The notes: generated by a model from the letters alone, not told the origin. A stretch of 54,392 nt of DNA from Akkermansiaceae bacterium (GCA_903878115.1 CAIRGO010000292.1:1-54392), one strand, 5' to 3'; positions 9,391-18,102 are shown, counted from the stretch's first letter. Made by a program: numbers and translations.

Positions 9391-10513
9391 TAGGGGAAGT
9401 GGGGGCAGAAATGCGGTAAATATTGTTACTGATGACCTTATTGATTACTAAAGAATTTTTTGCTTTCATCGCTTTTGCAAATTGCAGTCGCAGAATCATA
9501 TTGGTTCCTCCGTTCGAAATGCGTTGCTGAATGAGGGCATGTTCTTGGCTGTTTCTCTGCACATATCCGTAAAGAAAAGCTTCACTGTCTTTTGCCTGTA
9601 GTTGGTAGCACACCCAGCGTGCTTCATCGGAAAATTCCGCTAGGTAGCGAATGGTAGGTTCTACAGTGACACGAAAAGCCATCGCTTTCGTCGGTTGCTC
9701 AGTGGCATACTGATCCCATGCCATCGGTTGATAATTGACGTGACTTTCCCAATCGATTTTCACTTCATTTTCGCTAAGTTGCTCGATGAGCAATCTTTCT
9801 CCTAGCGTTACATCTACTGAGGCCACAACACTCCAAAATAAGGTGTTCTCCAATGTCAATGGTTTGTAGTCGGTCACTACTCCTACTTTCGCTGCTTTGA
9901 GCGGATACCGTGAATAATAACTTTCCATACGCGCCTTCATGGCCTCAGGTTGACGAACGTAACGTAGTTTTTCATCAATGGTAGAAGCCTGCATGTAGCT
10001 CCGTACGGCTGTGTCAATCGCTTTGACTAATTCTTGCGCAGTGCTAATGTCGGTTTCTTCTGCGATCAATAATTTGTTTTTTTCTAAGTTAATAACTTCT
10101 ACTTTTTCTTTCTCACTTAACAGAGAATAACTGACAAAAATGACGAATGATACGATGATTAAGCCCAGCAAGACTACCCAGCCAATGGGTGTTTTGTTTG
10201 TAGTGCTGCCCCACTCATTTTCATGCATATCAGGATCTATCTGATTTGGTTGCAAAATTTCATCGATCGTATATTCAACACTTTTCCCTTCAAAATGTCG
10301 GCGTTGTATTTCTTCCAATACGATGCCACTAGGTTCGTCATCCACTGGGAGCTCATCTTCGACGACGCGCACATTTGGCGTTTTGTTTTTGCGCAATGAA
10401 TCAAGAGATTTATTGACGCGCTTTTTTTGAAATTTATCAAGGCGGGTCACTTGCTCAGCAGGAGAGTGCGCCTGCTTTGGATCGAGCTTGATGATGTCTT
10501 CCTCTTCGTTCAT
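9383..10513 (-). CDS. Single-pass membrane protein of unknown function
   Basis: A 376-residue protein I do not recognise. The first ~105 residues are charged and presumably cytoplasmic. One transmembrane helix follows (about 109-130, WVVLLGLIIVSFVIFVSYSL), then a ~240-residue predicted extracytoplasmic domain. That domain has an NTF2-like feel, with short alternating strands and a helix containing TAVRSYMQA, but I cannot assign a family. It is the first gene of a two-gene operon: its stop overlaps the start of the LtaS-like enzyme, so it may be an accessory or anchor for that enzyme. The gene diverges from the glycosyltransferase at 10582 across only 68 bases, so the two promoters must share that space. 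Confidence 0.75.
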   Translation of the reverse strand: MNEEEDIIKLDPKQAHSPAEQVTRLDKFQKKRVNKSLDSLRKNKTPNVRVVEDELPVDDEPSGIVLEEIQRRHFEGKSVEYTIDEILQPNQIDPDMHENEWGSTTNKTPIGWVVLLGLIIVSFVIFVSYSLLSEKEKVEVINLEKNKLLIAEETDISTAQELVKAIDTAVRSYMQASTIDEKLRYVRQPEAMKARMESYYSRYPLKAAKVGVVTDYKPLTLENTLFWSVVASVDVTLGERLLIEQLSENEVKIDWESHVNYQPMAWDQYATEQPTKAMAFRVTVEPTIRYLAEFSDEARWVCYQLQAKDSEAFLYGYVQRNSQEHALIQQRISNGGTNMILRLQFAKAMKAKNSLVINKVISNNIYRISAPTSPND

Positions 10514-10581
10514 TTCTTGCTGCGCAACAATAAGTCAAAAACATGTTCGACGCAATGCCAGAGGTGGTGTAAATCTTTTCC

Positions 10582-11688
10582 ATGCCTGCGCCGCGAATTT
10601 TAATGCTCACTGCGGCCTTCGGAGAAGGTCACAATAGCGCGGCTCGAAATCTATCACTTGGCTTACAGCGCTTAGGAGCGGAGACCTTAGTCGCTGATCC
10701 TTGTATGTTGTCATCGCCAATTGTGACGAAGCTTCTTTGCAATGGCTATCGCTTCCTGACCACTCACTTGCCTAATTTATGGTATAAAATTTATCTGTCT
10801 ACTGACAAAATGGATTTTTCTCGTCAAGACTCGCTATTGATGCGTAAGCCAGAAAAAAAAGTTGCTGAACTCATCGAAGAATTTAGCCCTGATGCCATCG
10901 TTAGCACATATCCCATCTACCCGTATTTCTTGGCTCGAATCCTTGCAGATCGAGTCGTCAAGCCGCCTGTGTATACGGTGATTACTGATTCGATCGAGAT
11001 CAATGCATCATGGAAAAAAGCACCGACTGCAGCGTGGTTAGTTACTGATCCCCAAACGCGCGAGTTATTAATACGAACTGGATTACCTCAAGAAAAAATC
11101 ATCGATACGGGTTTTCCTGTTCATCCTGACTTTGCTGAAATGAGTGGCCTTGATTCTAGGGCGATCATCAAACCATTTCGGATACTGTATTTTCCCACTG
11201 CAAAAAAACCTCACATTCGTCGTTTTTCCCGTGCCTTGCTAGACGCTTCACCTGATGTGCAATTGACAATTGTATTAGGGAAAAATATCAGGCTGCTGTA
11301 TCAACGCGCCCGAGAATTGCGGGCTCAATTTCCAGGCAGGGTGAGAATCATAGGCTGGACTAAGCGTGTGCCACAATTGCTCGATTCCCATCACGTGGTT
11401 GTTGGAAAGGCGGGTGGAGCTACGGTTCATGAAGCCATTGCTGCGCAGTGCCCGATGATCGTGCATCATCTTGTGCCCGGACAAGAGGAAGGTAATTTGA
11501 AATTATTAGAACATCTTGGCTGCGGAGCACTCGCTGAAACACCCGAGGCGATTCGAGCTTTGACCGTTGATTTGTTAGCGGATCAAGGCCAGCGTTGGCG
11601 TGCCATGAAGACGAAGCTTTCAGTGTATCATCGTAATGCTGGGGCTTTTCATGCCGCTCGTTTTTTGTTGGGGCAACTCGCGAAGTGA
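10582..11688 (+). CDS. MurG/UgtP-type glycosyltransferase (MGDG-synthase family)
   Basis: A 368-residue GT-B glycosyltransferase. It opens with ILMLTAAFGEGHNSAARNL, the MGDG-synthase N-terminal signature, and includes VSTYPIYPYFLARIL. The C-terminal sugar-nucleotide domain holds ARVRIIGWTKRV-like and KAGGATVHEAIAAQCPMI motifs (GGATVHEA is the GT28 donor-site motif), and VPGQEEGN. The family moves glucose or galactose from a UDP-sugar to diacylglycerol on the cytoplasmic face, making glycolipids. The size matches the family (about 370-400). It lies divergently beside the LtaS-like membrane transferase, which suggests a shared glycolipid pathway. The C-terminus converges on the zinc-ribbon gene with a 5-base gap. 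Exact acceptor not predictable. Confidence 0.85.
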   Translation: MPAPRILMLTAAFGEGHNSAARNLSLGLQRLGAETLVADPCMLSSPIVTKLLCNGYRFLTTHLPNLWYKIYLSTDKMDFSRQDSLLMRKPEKKVAELIEEFSPDAIVSTYPIYPYFLARILADRVVKPPVYTVITDSIEINASWKKAPTAAWLVTDPQTRELLIRTGLPQEKIIDTGFPVHPDFAEMSGLDSRAIIKPFRILYFPTAKKPHIRRFSRALLDASPDVQLTIVLGKNIRLLYQRARELRAQFPGRVRIIGWTKRVPQLLDSHHVVVGKAGGATVHEAIAAQCPMIVHHLVPGQEEGNLKLLEHLGCGALAETPEAIRALTVDLLADQGQRWRAMKTKLSVYHRNAGAFHAARFLLGQLAK

Positions 11689-11693
11689 GAATT

Positions 11694-11975
11694 TCATAAA
11701 TAGAAGCCACGCAAAACGATGTATAGCACTATAAGAATTGCGACTACATACCAATACCATTTGATGCCGATTTTATTATGTGGAGAGCGTCCGAATTCTT
11801 TTTTCACAAAATCATCGTAATCAAAGTCTTCATCAGGGAGGTCAAGTCCCTCAACGTGTTTATCTTGTTTCCAAGATTTAGGAGCAGCGGGGATCTGTTT
11901 ATTTTTACTAGAGCATATAGGGCAGGGTATGCCAACGGATACTTCATGATTGCAGCTAGGACATTGGTATTTCAT
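11694..11975 (-). CDS. Small zinc-ribbon membrane protein
   Basis: A 93-residue protein with an N-terminal zinc ribbon (YQCPSC at 3-8 and IPCPIC at 16-21), an acidic linker (LDLPDEDFDYDDFVKKEF), and one C-terminal helix (about 72-91, WYWYVVAILIVLYIVLRGF). The ribbon would face the cytoplasm. I know no function. It lies convergent to the glycosyltransferase and 30 bases beyond the amidase start, both on the minus strand in the same direction as the following cluster. The paired CxxC motifs and the hydrophobic tail make it a real gene rather than a shadow. Confidence 0.75.
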   Translation of the reverse strand: MKYQCPSCNHEVSVGIPCPICSSKNKQIPAAPKSWKQDKHVEGLDLPDEDFDYDDFVKKEFGRSPHNKIGIKWYWYVVAILIVLYIVLRGFYL

Positions 11976-12005
11976 GCCTTAATCCTATGATTAGGGAGCT
12001 GCTTC

Positions 12006-12602
12006 TTAACCTCGTGAGCGGAAGTATCCGACTCCTTCAGCGATTCCGTCTGCCAATGACTGACGATACCATGCCTTGCGCATACGATCACGCTCGGCAG
12101 TATTACTGACGAATCCACATTCTACCAAAATGGCGGGCATCGTAGCATTGCGGATTACATAAAACCTTGCGGTTTTTACTCCGCGGTTGGTGCATTTGAT
12201 TCGCTTCAAAATACTGTTGTGCACATAGCTGGCGAGAGATGAGCTTTGCGAATTCGCATAGTATGTCTCAATGCCGCAGGCTTCTTGACGCCAAGTAAAG
12301 TTGTAATGGATACTGATAAAAATCGCGCTACGATACTTAGATGCCATCGAAACTCGCTGAGGTAATGAAATAAAACAATCACTACGACGCAAGACTGCGG
12401 TACGATAGCCTTTTTTCTTGAGTGATTCTTCTAGTCTTAGCGAGGTATCAAGAGTTAAGTGTTTCTCGTAAACTCGGCCCCACTGGCAGCCTTTATCATG
12501 ACCACCGTGCCCGGGATCAATGACTACTGTGGAGAAATATTTTGCTTCTGCTTGAGAGCAGACAGCAAAAATACAAGTTAGCATGATGGAGAAGAATTTC
12601 AT
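12006..12602 (-). CDS. N-acetylmuramoyl-L-alanine amidase (Amidase_3)
   Basis: A 198-residue exported cell-wall hydrolase. Residues 1-20 are a signal peptide. The catalytic domain begins VVIDPGHGGHDKGC (first zinc His), continues with YEKHLTLDTSLRLEESLKKKG (the Glu ligand region), then FISIHYNF (second His) and PAILVECGFVSNTAERDRM (catalytic Glu). It cuts the amide bond between MurNAc and the stem peptide. It is shorter than E. coli AmiA/C, with no AMIN domain and no peptidoglycan-binding repeat, so it is a minimal periplasmic amidase. It is probably transcribed with the small zinc-ribbon gene downstream. A possible AGGA lies three bases before the ATG. Confidence 0.92.
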   Translation of the reverse strand: MKFFSIMLTCIFAVCSQAEAKYFSTVVIDPGHGGHDKGCQWGRVYEKHLTLDTSLRLEESLKKKGYRTAVLRRSDCFISLPQRVSMASKYRSAIFISIHYNFTWRQEACGIETYYANSQSSSLASYVHNSILKRIKCTNRGVKTARFYVIRNATMPAILVECGFVSNTAERDRMRKAWYRQSLADGIAEGVGYFRSRG

Positions 12603-12675
12603 AATCCTGAGAGAATAATGAGTAAGATACGGGTGAATGCAATTAAAATATACAGAAATTAACTATCTATTCAAA

Positions 12676-13554
12676 TTAATTATAAGTGTAAGGAGGTCTT
12701 TCCGAAATATTGCGGATTTTTCCTTCTTGTTTGGCAGCAGCTTTCGGATCGTAGAGTACACTGCCTGAAACTTTGACACTACCGTCGCCGAAAGTAACCA
12801 ATTTTGGATCACCAGCTCCGCCGCGTTGGTGAAGCTCACGGCCTAGAAATCTTCCATTAATATCGATGCGAGCTAACACATAGAATTCTGGGGTCGCCAG
12901 GTAAAGCACATGCAATGTTTGCACTTTGTCTACCGCAGCTTGCGGTTTACGAAAGAGCAATGCTTCCCCTAAATTGAGAGTTTGCATGGAGGTTCCTGTT
13001 TTGCTGTCGATGAGTTGGCAATAGAGTTGTGTTTTTTGTGAATTGGTGAAATTCATTAAGCGGTATTCTCTCGTAAGTCCATTTGACCCAGGCACGCCAA
13101 CTTTCTGGCTCCAGTCGGCACGTGCATTGGCAGTAGTGAAAAGAATTCTGTTTGATACAAATCCGTTGGCGGCATCTCCCGTAGGGCGAATCACGGCTGA
13201 AATTGTATAGGTGTCTTGCTCCTTGAGATGAAACAATTTCGAGATCTCGATCGATTTCGCCATTGTCTGGCCTGCTCCAATTTTCACGGGAGCGAAGTCA
13301 CCGCGACCAACGGATGATACGGCCTCGCCGTTTCCACGTTTTACTACAAAGTCAAGCCAAGGAGTGCGTCCTTTGCTCGCTAAAATAATGTCGTTGCCGG
13401 TGCGGTTGGTGATTGTGACTCCGACTACGATACTTTCTCCAGCGAGAAATTGAGTTTGTGTGGTGCGAATGCTAACTTCCAGTTGAGCGGAAGCATTGCT
13501 CAGCAGCATCAGCGAACTAATGAGAAGAGCGAATAAATACAGGGCACGTTTCAT
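12676..13554 (-). CDS. Exported protein of unknown function
   Basis: A 292-residue protein. The frame opens at 13611, but the ATG at 13554 starts a signal peptide (MKRALYLFALLISSLML, cut after NASA), so I use it. The mature part begins with an Ig-like/intracellular-proteinase-inhibitor-like domain (about 23-125): LEVSIRTTQTQFLAGESIVV, TNRTGNDIIL, then a strand-rich region. The second half contains LYCQLIDSKTG and YVLARIDINGRFLGR and ends PPYTYN. I assign no function. It follows the zinc-ribbon protein gene by 44 bases in the same direction, so the two are likely co-transcribed. Confidence 0.75.
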   Translation of the reverse strand: MKRALYLFALLISSLMLLSNASAQLEVSIRTTQTQFLAGESIVVGVTITNRTGNDIILASKGRTPWLDFVVKRGNGEAVSSVGRGDFAPVKIGAGQTMAKSIEISKLFHLKEQDTYTISAVIRPTGDAANGFVSNRILFTTANARADWSQKVGVPGSNGLTREYRLMNFTNSQKTQLYCQLIDSKTGTSMQTLNLGEALLFRKPQAAVDKVQTLHVLYLATPEFYVLARIDINGRFLGRELHQRGGAGDPKLVTFGDGSVKVSGSVLYDPKAAAKQEGKIRNISERPPYTYN

Positions 13555-13598
13555 GGAATTACAAATAAGCTTCGAAGCTACTGCGGTCAAGAAGCATT

Positions 13599-14924
13599 TC
13601 AGGGATTCCAATCTTTCGCCTTAATTTCGATCACTTCTAAAAATGGTCTTTTGGGGTCCTCGATGGTATTCCATTGAAGAGTGACAACTACAGGAATCGG
13701 ATTTTTCCATTTCAATCCCTCCAAGGGAGAATTAAATGCTTGGCGAGTTTCTGATTGTTGATTGGCGTAAGCAATGGCTAAATCGTCGCCATTATAATGC
13801 GCGCGAAAATAAAATGTCGATTTTTTAGCGGCATTTGGAATAGTATCTTGGTAGCAGTTGATGCGAGCATCCATGATCACATGAAAGTCACGAGGTTGAT
13901 CCTGTGGGTTTTTGGCGTATAGAACAAGGGCTCCACCTATGCAGTCGATGATCGGTTCCGCAATGATTTTGGGCGGTTCATTGCCACGTTGTTGGATGAG
14001 GACTGTAGCAGATTTTGGAAAATTCATGGAATTTTCGCGGAAACGCACCTCGTAGTAGTATTCGACCAATTGTTCAGCGGGATGAGGGATAACAGATCCT
14101 GGGCTAATTTGACTAATTGGCCAAGGTCGGTTTAAGATGGAGTTTGCCAATTCATTGGGAGGCTTTTTGGAAAAAATTAGCTCTTTTCTCTCGGCAAATG
14201 TTTTGGCTGACAAAAATTGTTTAAGTAATGCGGAGGCTTCATGTCCGAGCGGAGGAGTGGGTTGTTGATTTGTTTCTGCGACCGGAGGATTTTTGTCGAT
14301 GGTAGGATTGATGATAGGCGTGATTTGTATTGCGGGTAATTCGCTTTCCTTTGGAATAGCTGGCTGTGCTATAGTCTCCTCGATGGATGATCTGGCGGTT
14401 AATGGTGGCTGATTTGTAGTCAGTTCTCTATCGTCCTTGAGAAATTTCACTAACGTAAAAAATCCTTTGCCTAAAGCTAAGAAGATCAACAAGGGAATCA
14501 GCAACCGAAGCCACAAAACACTTTTTTGTTTTTTCTGCATCGACGGAACAGATACGCCAGCTCGTGAGGTATGTTTAATATTTTGCGCGAGTTGCTGATC
14601 GTTCACGCGGACGTATGCTTCTACTTGCTGGTGCGCTTCTTCAGGGCGTTGACTTTTCGCTGTCACCAAACGTGGTTCGGGACGGATCGCTTCTCCTGTT
14701 GCTTTTAGCTGTTGAAGGGGCTGTTGCTGTATGAACTGCTGTGAGTCATCTTGTGCGTAGGATGGTTGCACAGTTTGTTTAGGGAAGCCCTCTTGATGCG
14801 GTGAGGATATGCTTGAGTTGCATTGAGGGCAGGGACCTGTGATACCAGCCATCACAGCGGGGACGCTCAATTTTACTCCGCAGTAGGGGCAACTAAAAAC
14901 GATGTCTGGTGCTGATGTGTTCAC
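13599..14924 (-). CDS. Zinc-ribbon single-pass membrane protein of unknown function
   Basis: A 441-residue protein starting with GTG. An N-terminal zinc ribbon (FSCPYCGVKLSVP, then GPCPQCNSSI, about 10-40) is followed by a Gln-rich linker (about 45-130), one transmembrane helix (about 134-155, SVLWLRLLIPLLIFLALGKG), a Pro-rich stretch, and a C-terminal ~200-residue domain (about 235-441). That domain contains LLKQFLSAKTFAERKELIF, a pattern seen in many PVC membrane proteins of this layout. The ribbon should be cytoplasmic and the C-terminal domain periplasmic. No known enzyme motif. No clear ribosome binding site. Confidence 0.75.
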   Translation of the reverse strand: MNTSAPDIVFSCPYCGVKLSVPAVMAGITGPCPQCNSSISSPHQEGFPKQTVQPSYAQDDSQQFIQQQPLQQLKATGEAIRPEPRLVTAKSQRPEEAHQQVEAYVRVNDQQLAQNIKHTSRAGVSVPSMQKKQKSVLWLRLLIPLLIFLALGKGFFTLVKFLKDDRELTTNQPPLTARSSIEETIAQPAIPKESELPAIQITPIINPTIDKNPPVAETNQQPTPPLGHEASALLKQFLSAKTFAERKELIFSKKPPNELANSILNRPWPISQISPGSVIPHPAEQLVEYYYEVRFRENSMNFPKSATVLIQQRGNEPPKIIAEPIIDCIGGALVLYAKNPQDQPRDFHVIMDARINCYQDTIPNAAKKSTFYFRAHYNGDDLAIAYANQQSETRQAFNSPLEGLKWKNPIPVVVTLQWNTIEDPKRPFLEVIEIKAKDWNP

Positions 14925-15059
14925 GATTTGTTAGGCGTAGTTGTGAGAAAAACGCAAGAGGTAATTAACCATGGGGGCAGGAATGGTAACGAAGATTGAT
15001 AGGTGGTGTGAACAGCTATACTTTAATGAGAAAACGATGACTAGACAGCGATGGCTTTC

Positions 15060-16169
15060 TCAGTGGGTGCCGAGAGCCTCGCCTGAGGCATTGCCGAGAT
15101 TTGCTAGTTCAGCGGGAAGGAATTTTTTGAAGCGATTTTTATCGATTGCTTTCATATACGCTTCTTGAGGAGAAATCATGCCTTGTCTCATTTTTTGCCA
15201 AATGGATTCATCCATGAACTGCATGCCTTCGCTTTTTCCACCGGTGATAACATCGGATAGTTTCTGGGTAGCTCCCTCACGAATAATCGCAGCGACGGCA
15301 GGTGTGGCAAACATGATTTCATGCACGGCTGTTCGACCTGGTTTATCACAGCGGCGGCAGAGTAACTGCGCTAGCACACCGCGCAATGAGGCTGCGAGCA
15401 TGGTGCGAACTTGTGATTGTTGGTCGGCTGGAAATACGTCGATGATCCGGTCTACAGTTTTACGGGCATTGTTTGTGTGCAGGGTGCCGAAGACTAACAG
15501 ACCCGTTTCTGCCGCTGTCAGAGCAAGAGATATCGTTTCCAAATCGCGCATCTCACCTACCAATACGATGTCGGCATCTTCCCGCAAAGCGGCGCGCAGA
15601 CCATCGGCAAAGGATGGTGTTTGGATCGGCACTTCCCGCTGTGTGAGGATACTTCTTTTGTTGCGATGAACAAATTCAATCGGTTCTTCTACGGTGATGA
15701 TGTGCCGATTATAGTTGGTATTGATGTAGTCAAGTAAGGCGGCAAGGGTGGTCGATTTTCCCGAGCCTGTAGGGCCTGTGACAAGCACGAGACCGGAGCG
15801 CATGTGTCCGAATTCTTTAACAATAGCCGGCACTCCTAGGCTTTCCAGCGAGGCAATTTCTGTGGGAATGAGTCGAAATACTGCAGCAAGTCCGTTTTTT
15901 TGCTTTAGATAGTTGCAACGAAAACGCGATGCATCATCCATAGCGTATGCGAAGTCGAGATCGCCTGATTCAAGATATTTTTTAAAGGCAGCAGGATCGC
16001 AGATTTCCTCAAGCAAGGATCGAAAATCATCGCCTGAAAGAATTGGTTGTTCGGGAATCGCTTGGATCGCCCCATGCATACGAATCTTAGGAACTTGACC
16101 CTCAGATAAATGTAAGTCCGATCCTTTTGAATCGACGAGGTATTGAAAATATGCATCAATGCGTGCCAT
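15060..16169 (-). CDS. pilT: PilT-like type IV pilus retraction ATPase (second copy)
   Basis: A 369-residue hexameric secretion-type ATPase. The N-terminal PAS-like domain contains SKGSDLHLSEGQVPKIRMHG. The RecA-like core has Walker A GPTGSGKST (about 130), the Asp box TVEEPIEFVH, Walker B ADIVLVGEMRD and the His box GTLHTNNA. The family's AIRNLIRE helix appears as AAIIREG. A Cys pair (LCRRCDKPG, about 265) replaces the usual LxxRxDGxGR. These proteins depolymerise type IV pili to give twitching. It lies 46 bases downstream of another pilT paralogue; two paralogues (PilT/PilU) are common, but no pilin or assembly gene is nearby. Confidence 0.92.
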   Translation of the reverse strand: MARIDAYFQYLVDSKGSDLHLSEGQVPKIRMHGAIQAIPEQPILSGDDFRSLLEEICDPAAFKKYLESGDLDFAYAMDDASRFRCNYLKQKNGLAAVFRLIPTEIASLESLGVPAIVKEFGHMRSGLVLVTGPTGSGKSTTLAALLDYINTNYNRHIITVEEPIEFVHRNKRSILTQREVPIQTPSFADGLRAALREDADIVLVGEMRDLETISLALTAAETGLLVFGTLHTNNARKTVDRIIDVFPADQQSQVRTMLAASLRGVLAQLLCRRCDKPGRTAVHEIMFATPAVAAIIREGATQKLSDVITGGKSEGMQFMDESIWQKMRQGMISPQEAYMKAIDKNRFKKFLPAELANLGNASGEALGTH

Positions 16170-16215
16170 AAAATAAAATTGTTAGATGAGAAATAAAAAG
16201 TTGTTAACTATGAAT

Positions 16216-17295
16216 TTATGATTGGAAGAATGAGCGCATTTGGATTTTATCTTCTGCCCGATAAAGACACTCATCGGGTGTAATTAATCCTTGGATGTAA
16301 AGTCTGCGCAGTGATTCATCCATTGTAATCATGCCTACGTTTTTACCCGTTTGCATCACACCAGGAAGCATGTAAGTTTTTCCTTCGCGAATGCAGTTTG
16401 CTACAGCGGGTGTGTTGACTAACAATTCTAGTGCTAGCACACGACCATTGCCATCGGCACGCGGGACCAATTGTTGAGAAAGGACGCCACGCAGAGATTC
16501 AGAGACCATGATCCGAATTTGATCGCGCTGGTCGGTGGGGAAAACGTCCAAAATCCGGTCGAGTGTGCGCGGTGCATTTCCCGTATGCAAGGTACCTAAG
16601 ACTAGATGTCCCGTTTCTGCCGCTGTTAGGGCGAGTTGGATCGTTTCAAGGTCACGCATTTCACCAACCATGATCACATCGGGGTCTTCTCGCAAGGCTC
16701 CACGGAGAGCTTTGGCAAAGGAATCTGTGTGTGAGTGAACTTCACGCTGATTGACGTGGCACGTTTTTGAATCAAATACATATTCGATCGGGTCTTCTAA
16801 AGTGAGAATGTGGTCATCACGATCACCATTGATGAAGTCAACCAATGCCGCAAGAGTGGTGGACTTGCCTGATCCCACAGAGCCAGTAACGAGAACTAGT
16901 CCGTTGTGGTAGCGAGTAAGCGGCGTAATGTGATCGAGCGGTAATCCAATGTCCGCCATACTGCGAATCGTGGTGCTGATGATACGAAAAACCAAATCCA
17001 AGCCTAAACGTTGTTTGACGACAGAGGCACGAAAGCGTCCTTCTCCATTATCGTAGGCAAAATCCACATCGCCTTTTTCTTCAAGTCGTTTCCATTCTTT
17101 AGGGCCGAGGAAAGAATTGGCTAGTTTTTGCGTTTCTTCGTTCGTCAGCGGCAAATGATCATCCCAAATAGGATTAAGTTGACCATTACGGCGCCATGCG
17201 GGAGGAAAGGCTGTGGCAAGATGAATATCGGAGCAACCATACTCTTGGCCGAGGCGAAGGTATTGATCGACGTGATCGAGAACAGTGTGTGACAT
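16216..17295 (-). CDS. pilT: PilT-like type IV pilus retraction ATPase (first copy)
   Basis: A 359-residue ATPase homologous to its downstream neighbour. It has GCSDIHLATAFPPAWRRNGQ in the N-terminal domain, Walker A GSVGSGKST (Val where Thr is usual), the Asp box TLEDPIEYVF, Walker B PDVIMVGEMRD, His box GTLHTGNAPR, and RADGNGRVLALELLVNTPA. The helix VANCIREGK matches the C-terminal functional motif of PilT. It retracts pili by hydrolysing ATP at the inner-membrane platform. The start ATG at 17295 is the only one that retains the N-terminal domain. It is separated by 33 bases from the YqjK-position gene upstream, so it could be read through from it. Confidence 0.92.
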   Translation of the reverse strand: MSHTVLDHVDQYLRLGQEYGCSDIHLATAFPPAWRRNGQLNPIWDDHLPLTNEETQKLANSFLGPKEWKRLEEKGDVDFAYDNGEGRFRASVVKQRLGLDLVFRIISTTIRSMADIGLPLDHITPLTRYHNGLVLVTGSVGSGKSTTLAALVDFINGDRDDHILTLEDPIEYVFDSKTCHVNQREVHSHTDSFAKALRGALREDPDVIMVGEMRDLETIQLALTAAETGHLVLGTLHTGNAPRTLDRILDVFPTDQRDQIRIMVSESLRGVLSQQLVPRADGNGRVLALELLVNTPAVANCIREGKTYMLPGVMQTGKNVGMITMDESLRRLYIQGLITPDECLYRAEDKIQMRSFFQS

Positions 17296-17328
17296 GCTGA
17301 AGTTTATTTAGCGATTTTGAGAAAAAGA

Positions 17329-17718
17329 TCAATCAGAGAAATGCGCGCGAGAATTTTTATTCGCAGCAACTGCGGGTGGCAGATACCGCTTGCGTAGCTC
17401 AGCAATTAGTAGAGTTTTGATGGCGGGTTTGGCGAGGGCGATGGCAGCAGTGCAGGCAAATCCTAGTAATCCTTTGCGAGACTTAGCTTTTTCTGGTACG
17501 GGCACAGATTTACGACGAAACAGTTTAATCGCTAGCAAGCCAACTACTAGTGATCCACCAAACCAAGCGACTGGTCGAGAACTGACGGATGCTTTCAACC
17601 GTGCAGGAATATTCATGCGATCCTTCAGAGTCTGGATGTGACCCGTTAGTTCCGCGCGAGCCGATTCACTGCGTCGAATTAATGATTCGATTGTTTGGTT
17701 TTGATTCGTTGAAGCCAT
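17329..17718 (-). CDS. Small membrane protein, third gene of a YqjD/YqjE-like set
   Basis: A 129-residue protein with an N-terminal amphipathic region (SLIRRSESARAELTGHIQTL), resembling the start of DUF3618-type proteins, and two hydrophobic segments: about 48-66 (PVAWFGGSLVVGLLAIKLF) and about 84-105 (GLLGFACTAAIALAKPAIKTL). Its start overlaps the preceding YqjE-like gene by 40 bases, which argues for coupled translation. By position it matches the third member of the enterobacterial yqjD-yqjE-yqjK set, but sequence similarity to YqjK is not something I can show. Role unknown, probably inner-membrane. Confidence 0.7.
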   Translation of the reverse strand: MASTNQNQTIESLIRRSESARAELTGHIQTLKDRMNIPARLKASVSSRPVAWFGGSLVVGLLAIKLFRRKSVPVPEKAKSRKGLLGFACTAAIALAKPAIKTLLIAELRKRYLPPAVAANKNSRAHFSD

Positions 17719-18089
17719 AGTCGGTCTTTTTGAAACTCCGTGCGTGTGACGGGGAAGATTGGTGCGGAGGGTTGTTTAAGCTGGGATAAAAATACCAGCG
17801 CTAAGATGAAGTGCAGAGTGGCAAGAATCAGCGTGATCAACCACCATTCGATTTTACAGTAATGGTGGATGAGACAAGTGATGCTAACCATGAATCCTAA
17901 CCACGCTGCTGCTAAGCAGACGGCGATGACAATAGCCTGACTGGTTTTTTTCGCTGCAATGCGTGAGGCTTCTGTTGATTCCAAGCGGATCAATTCCATG
18001 CGCGATGAGACCAATTCGGCCAACGCAGTTTGCCAATCATTGGGAGGATGCAAATCAGTCTCAGGGGCAGGTGAAGGGTGTTCAGTCAT
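17679..18089 (-). CDS. YqjE-like (holin superfamily) membrane protein
   Basis: A 136-residue protein with the layout of the YqjE / phage-holin-X (DUF1469) family. It has an N-terminal helix ALAELVSSRMELIRLESTEA, which carries the family's RxELxxxE-type pattern, then two transmembrane helices (about 50-72 and 80-102), and a basic C-terminus. These are inner-membrane proteins of unknown biochemical role that accompany the ribosome-associated membrane protein YqjD. The gene starts 14 bases after the stop of the YqjD-like gene and overlaps the next one. Confidence 0.75.
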   Translation of the reverse strand: MTEHPSPAPETDLHPPNDWQTALAELVSSRMELIRLESTEASRIAAKKTSQAIVIAVCLAAAWLGFMVSITCLIHHYCKIEWWLITLILATLHFILALVFLSQLKQPSAPIFPVTRTEFQKDRLWLQRIKTKQSNH

Positions 18090-18102
18090 GCGGTTGGCGC
18101 GA

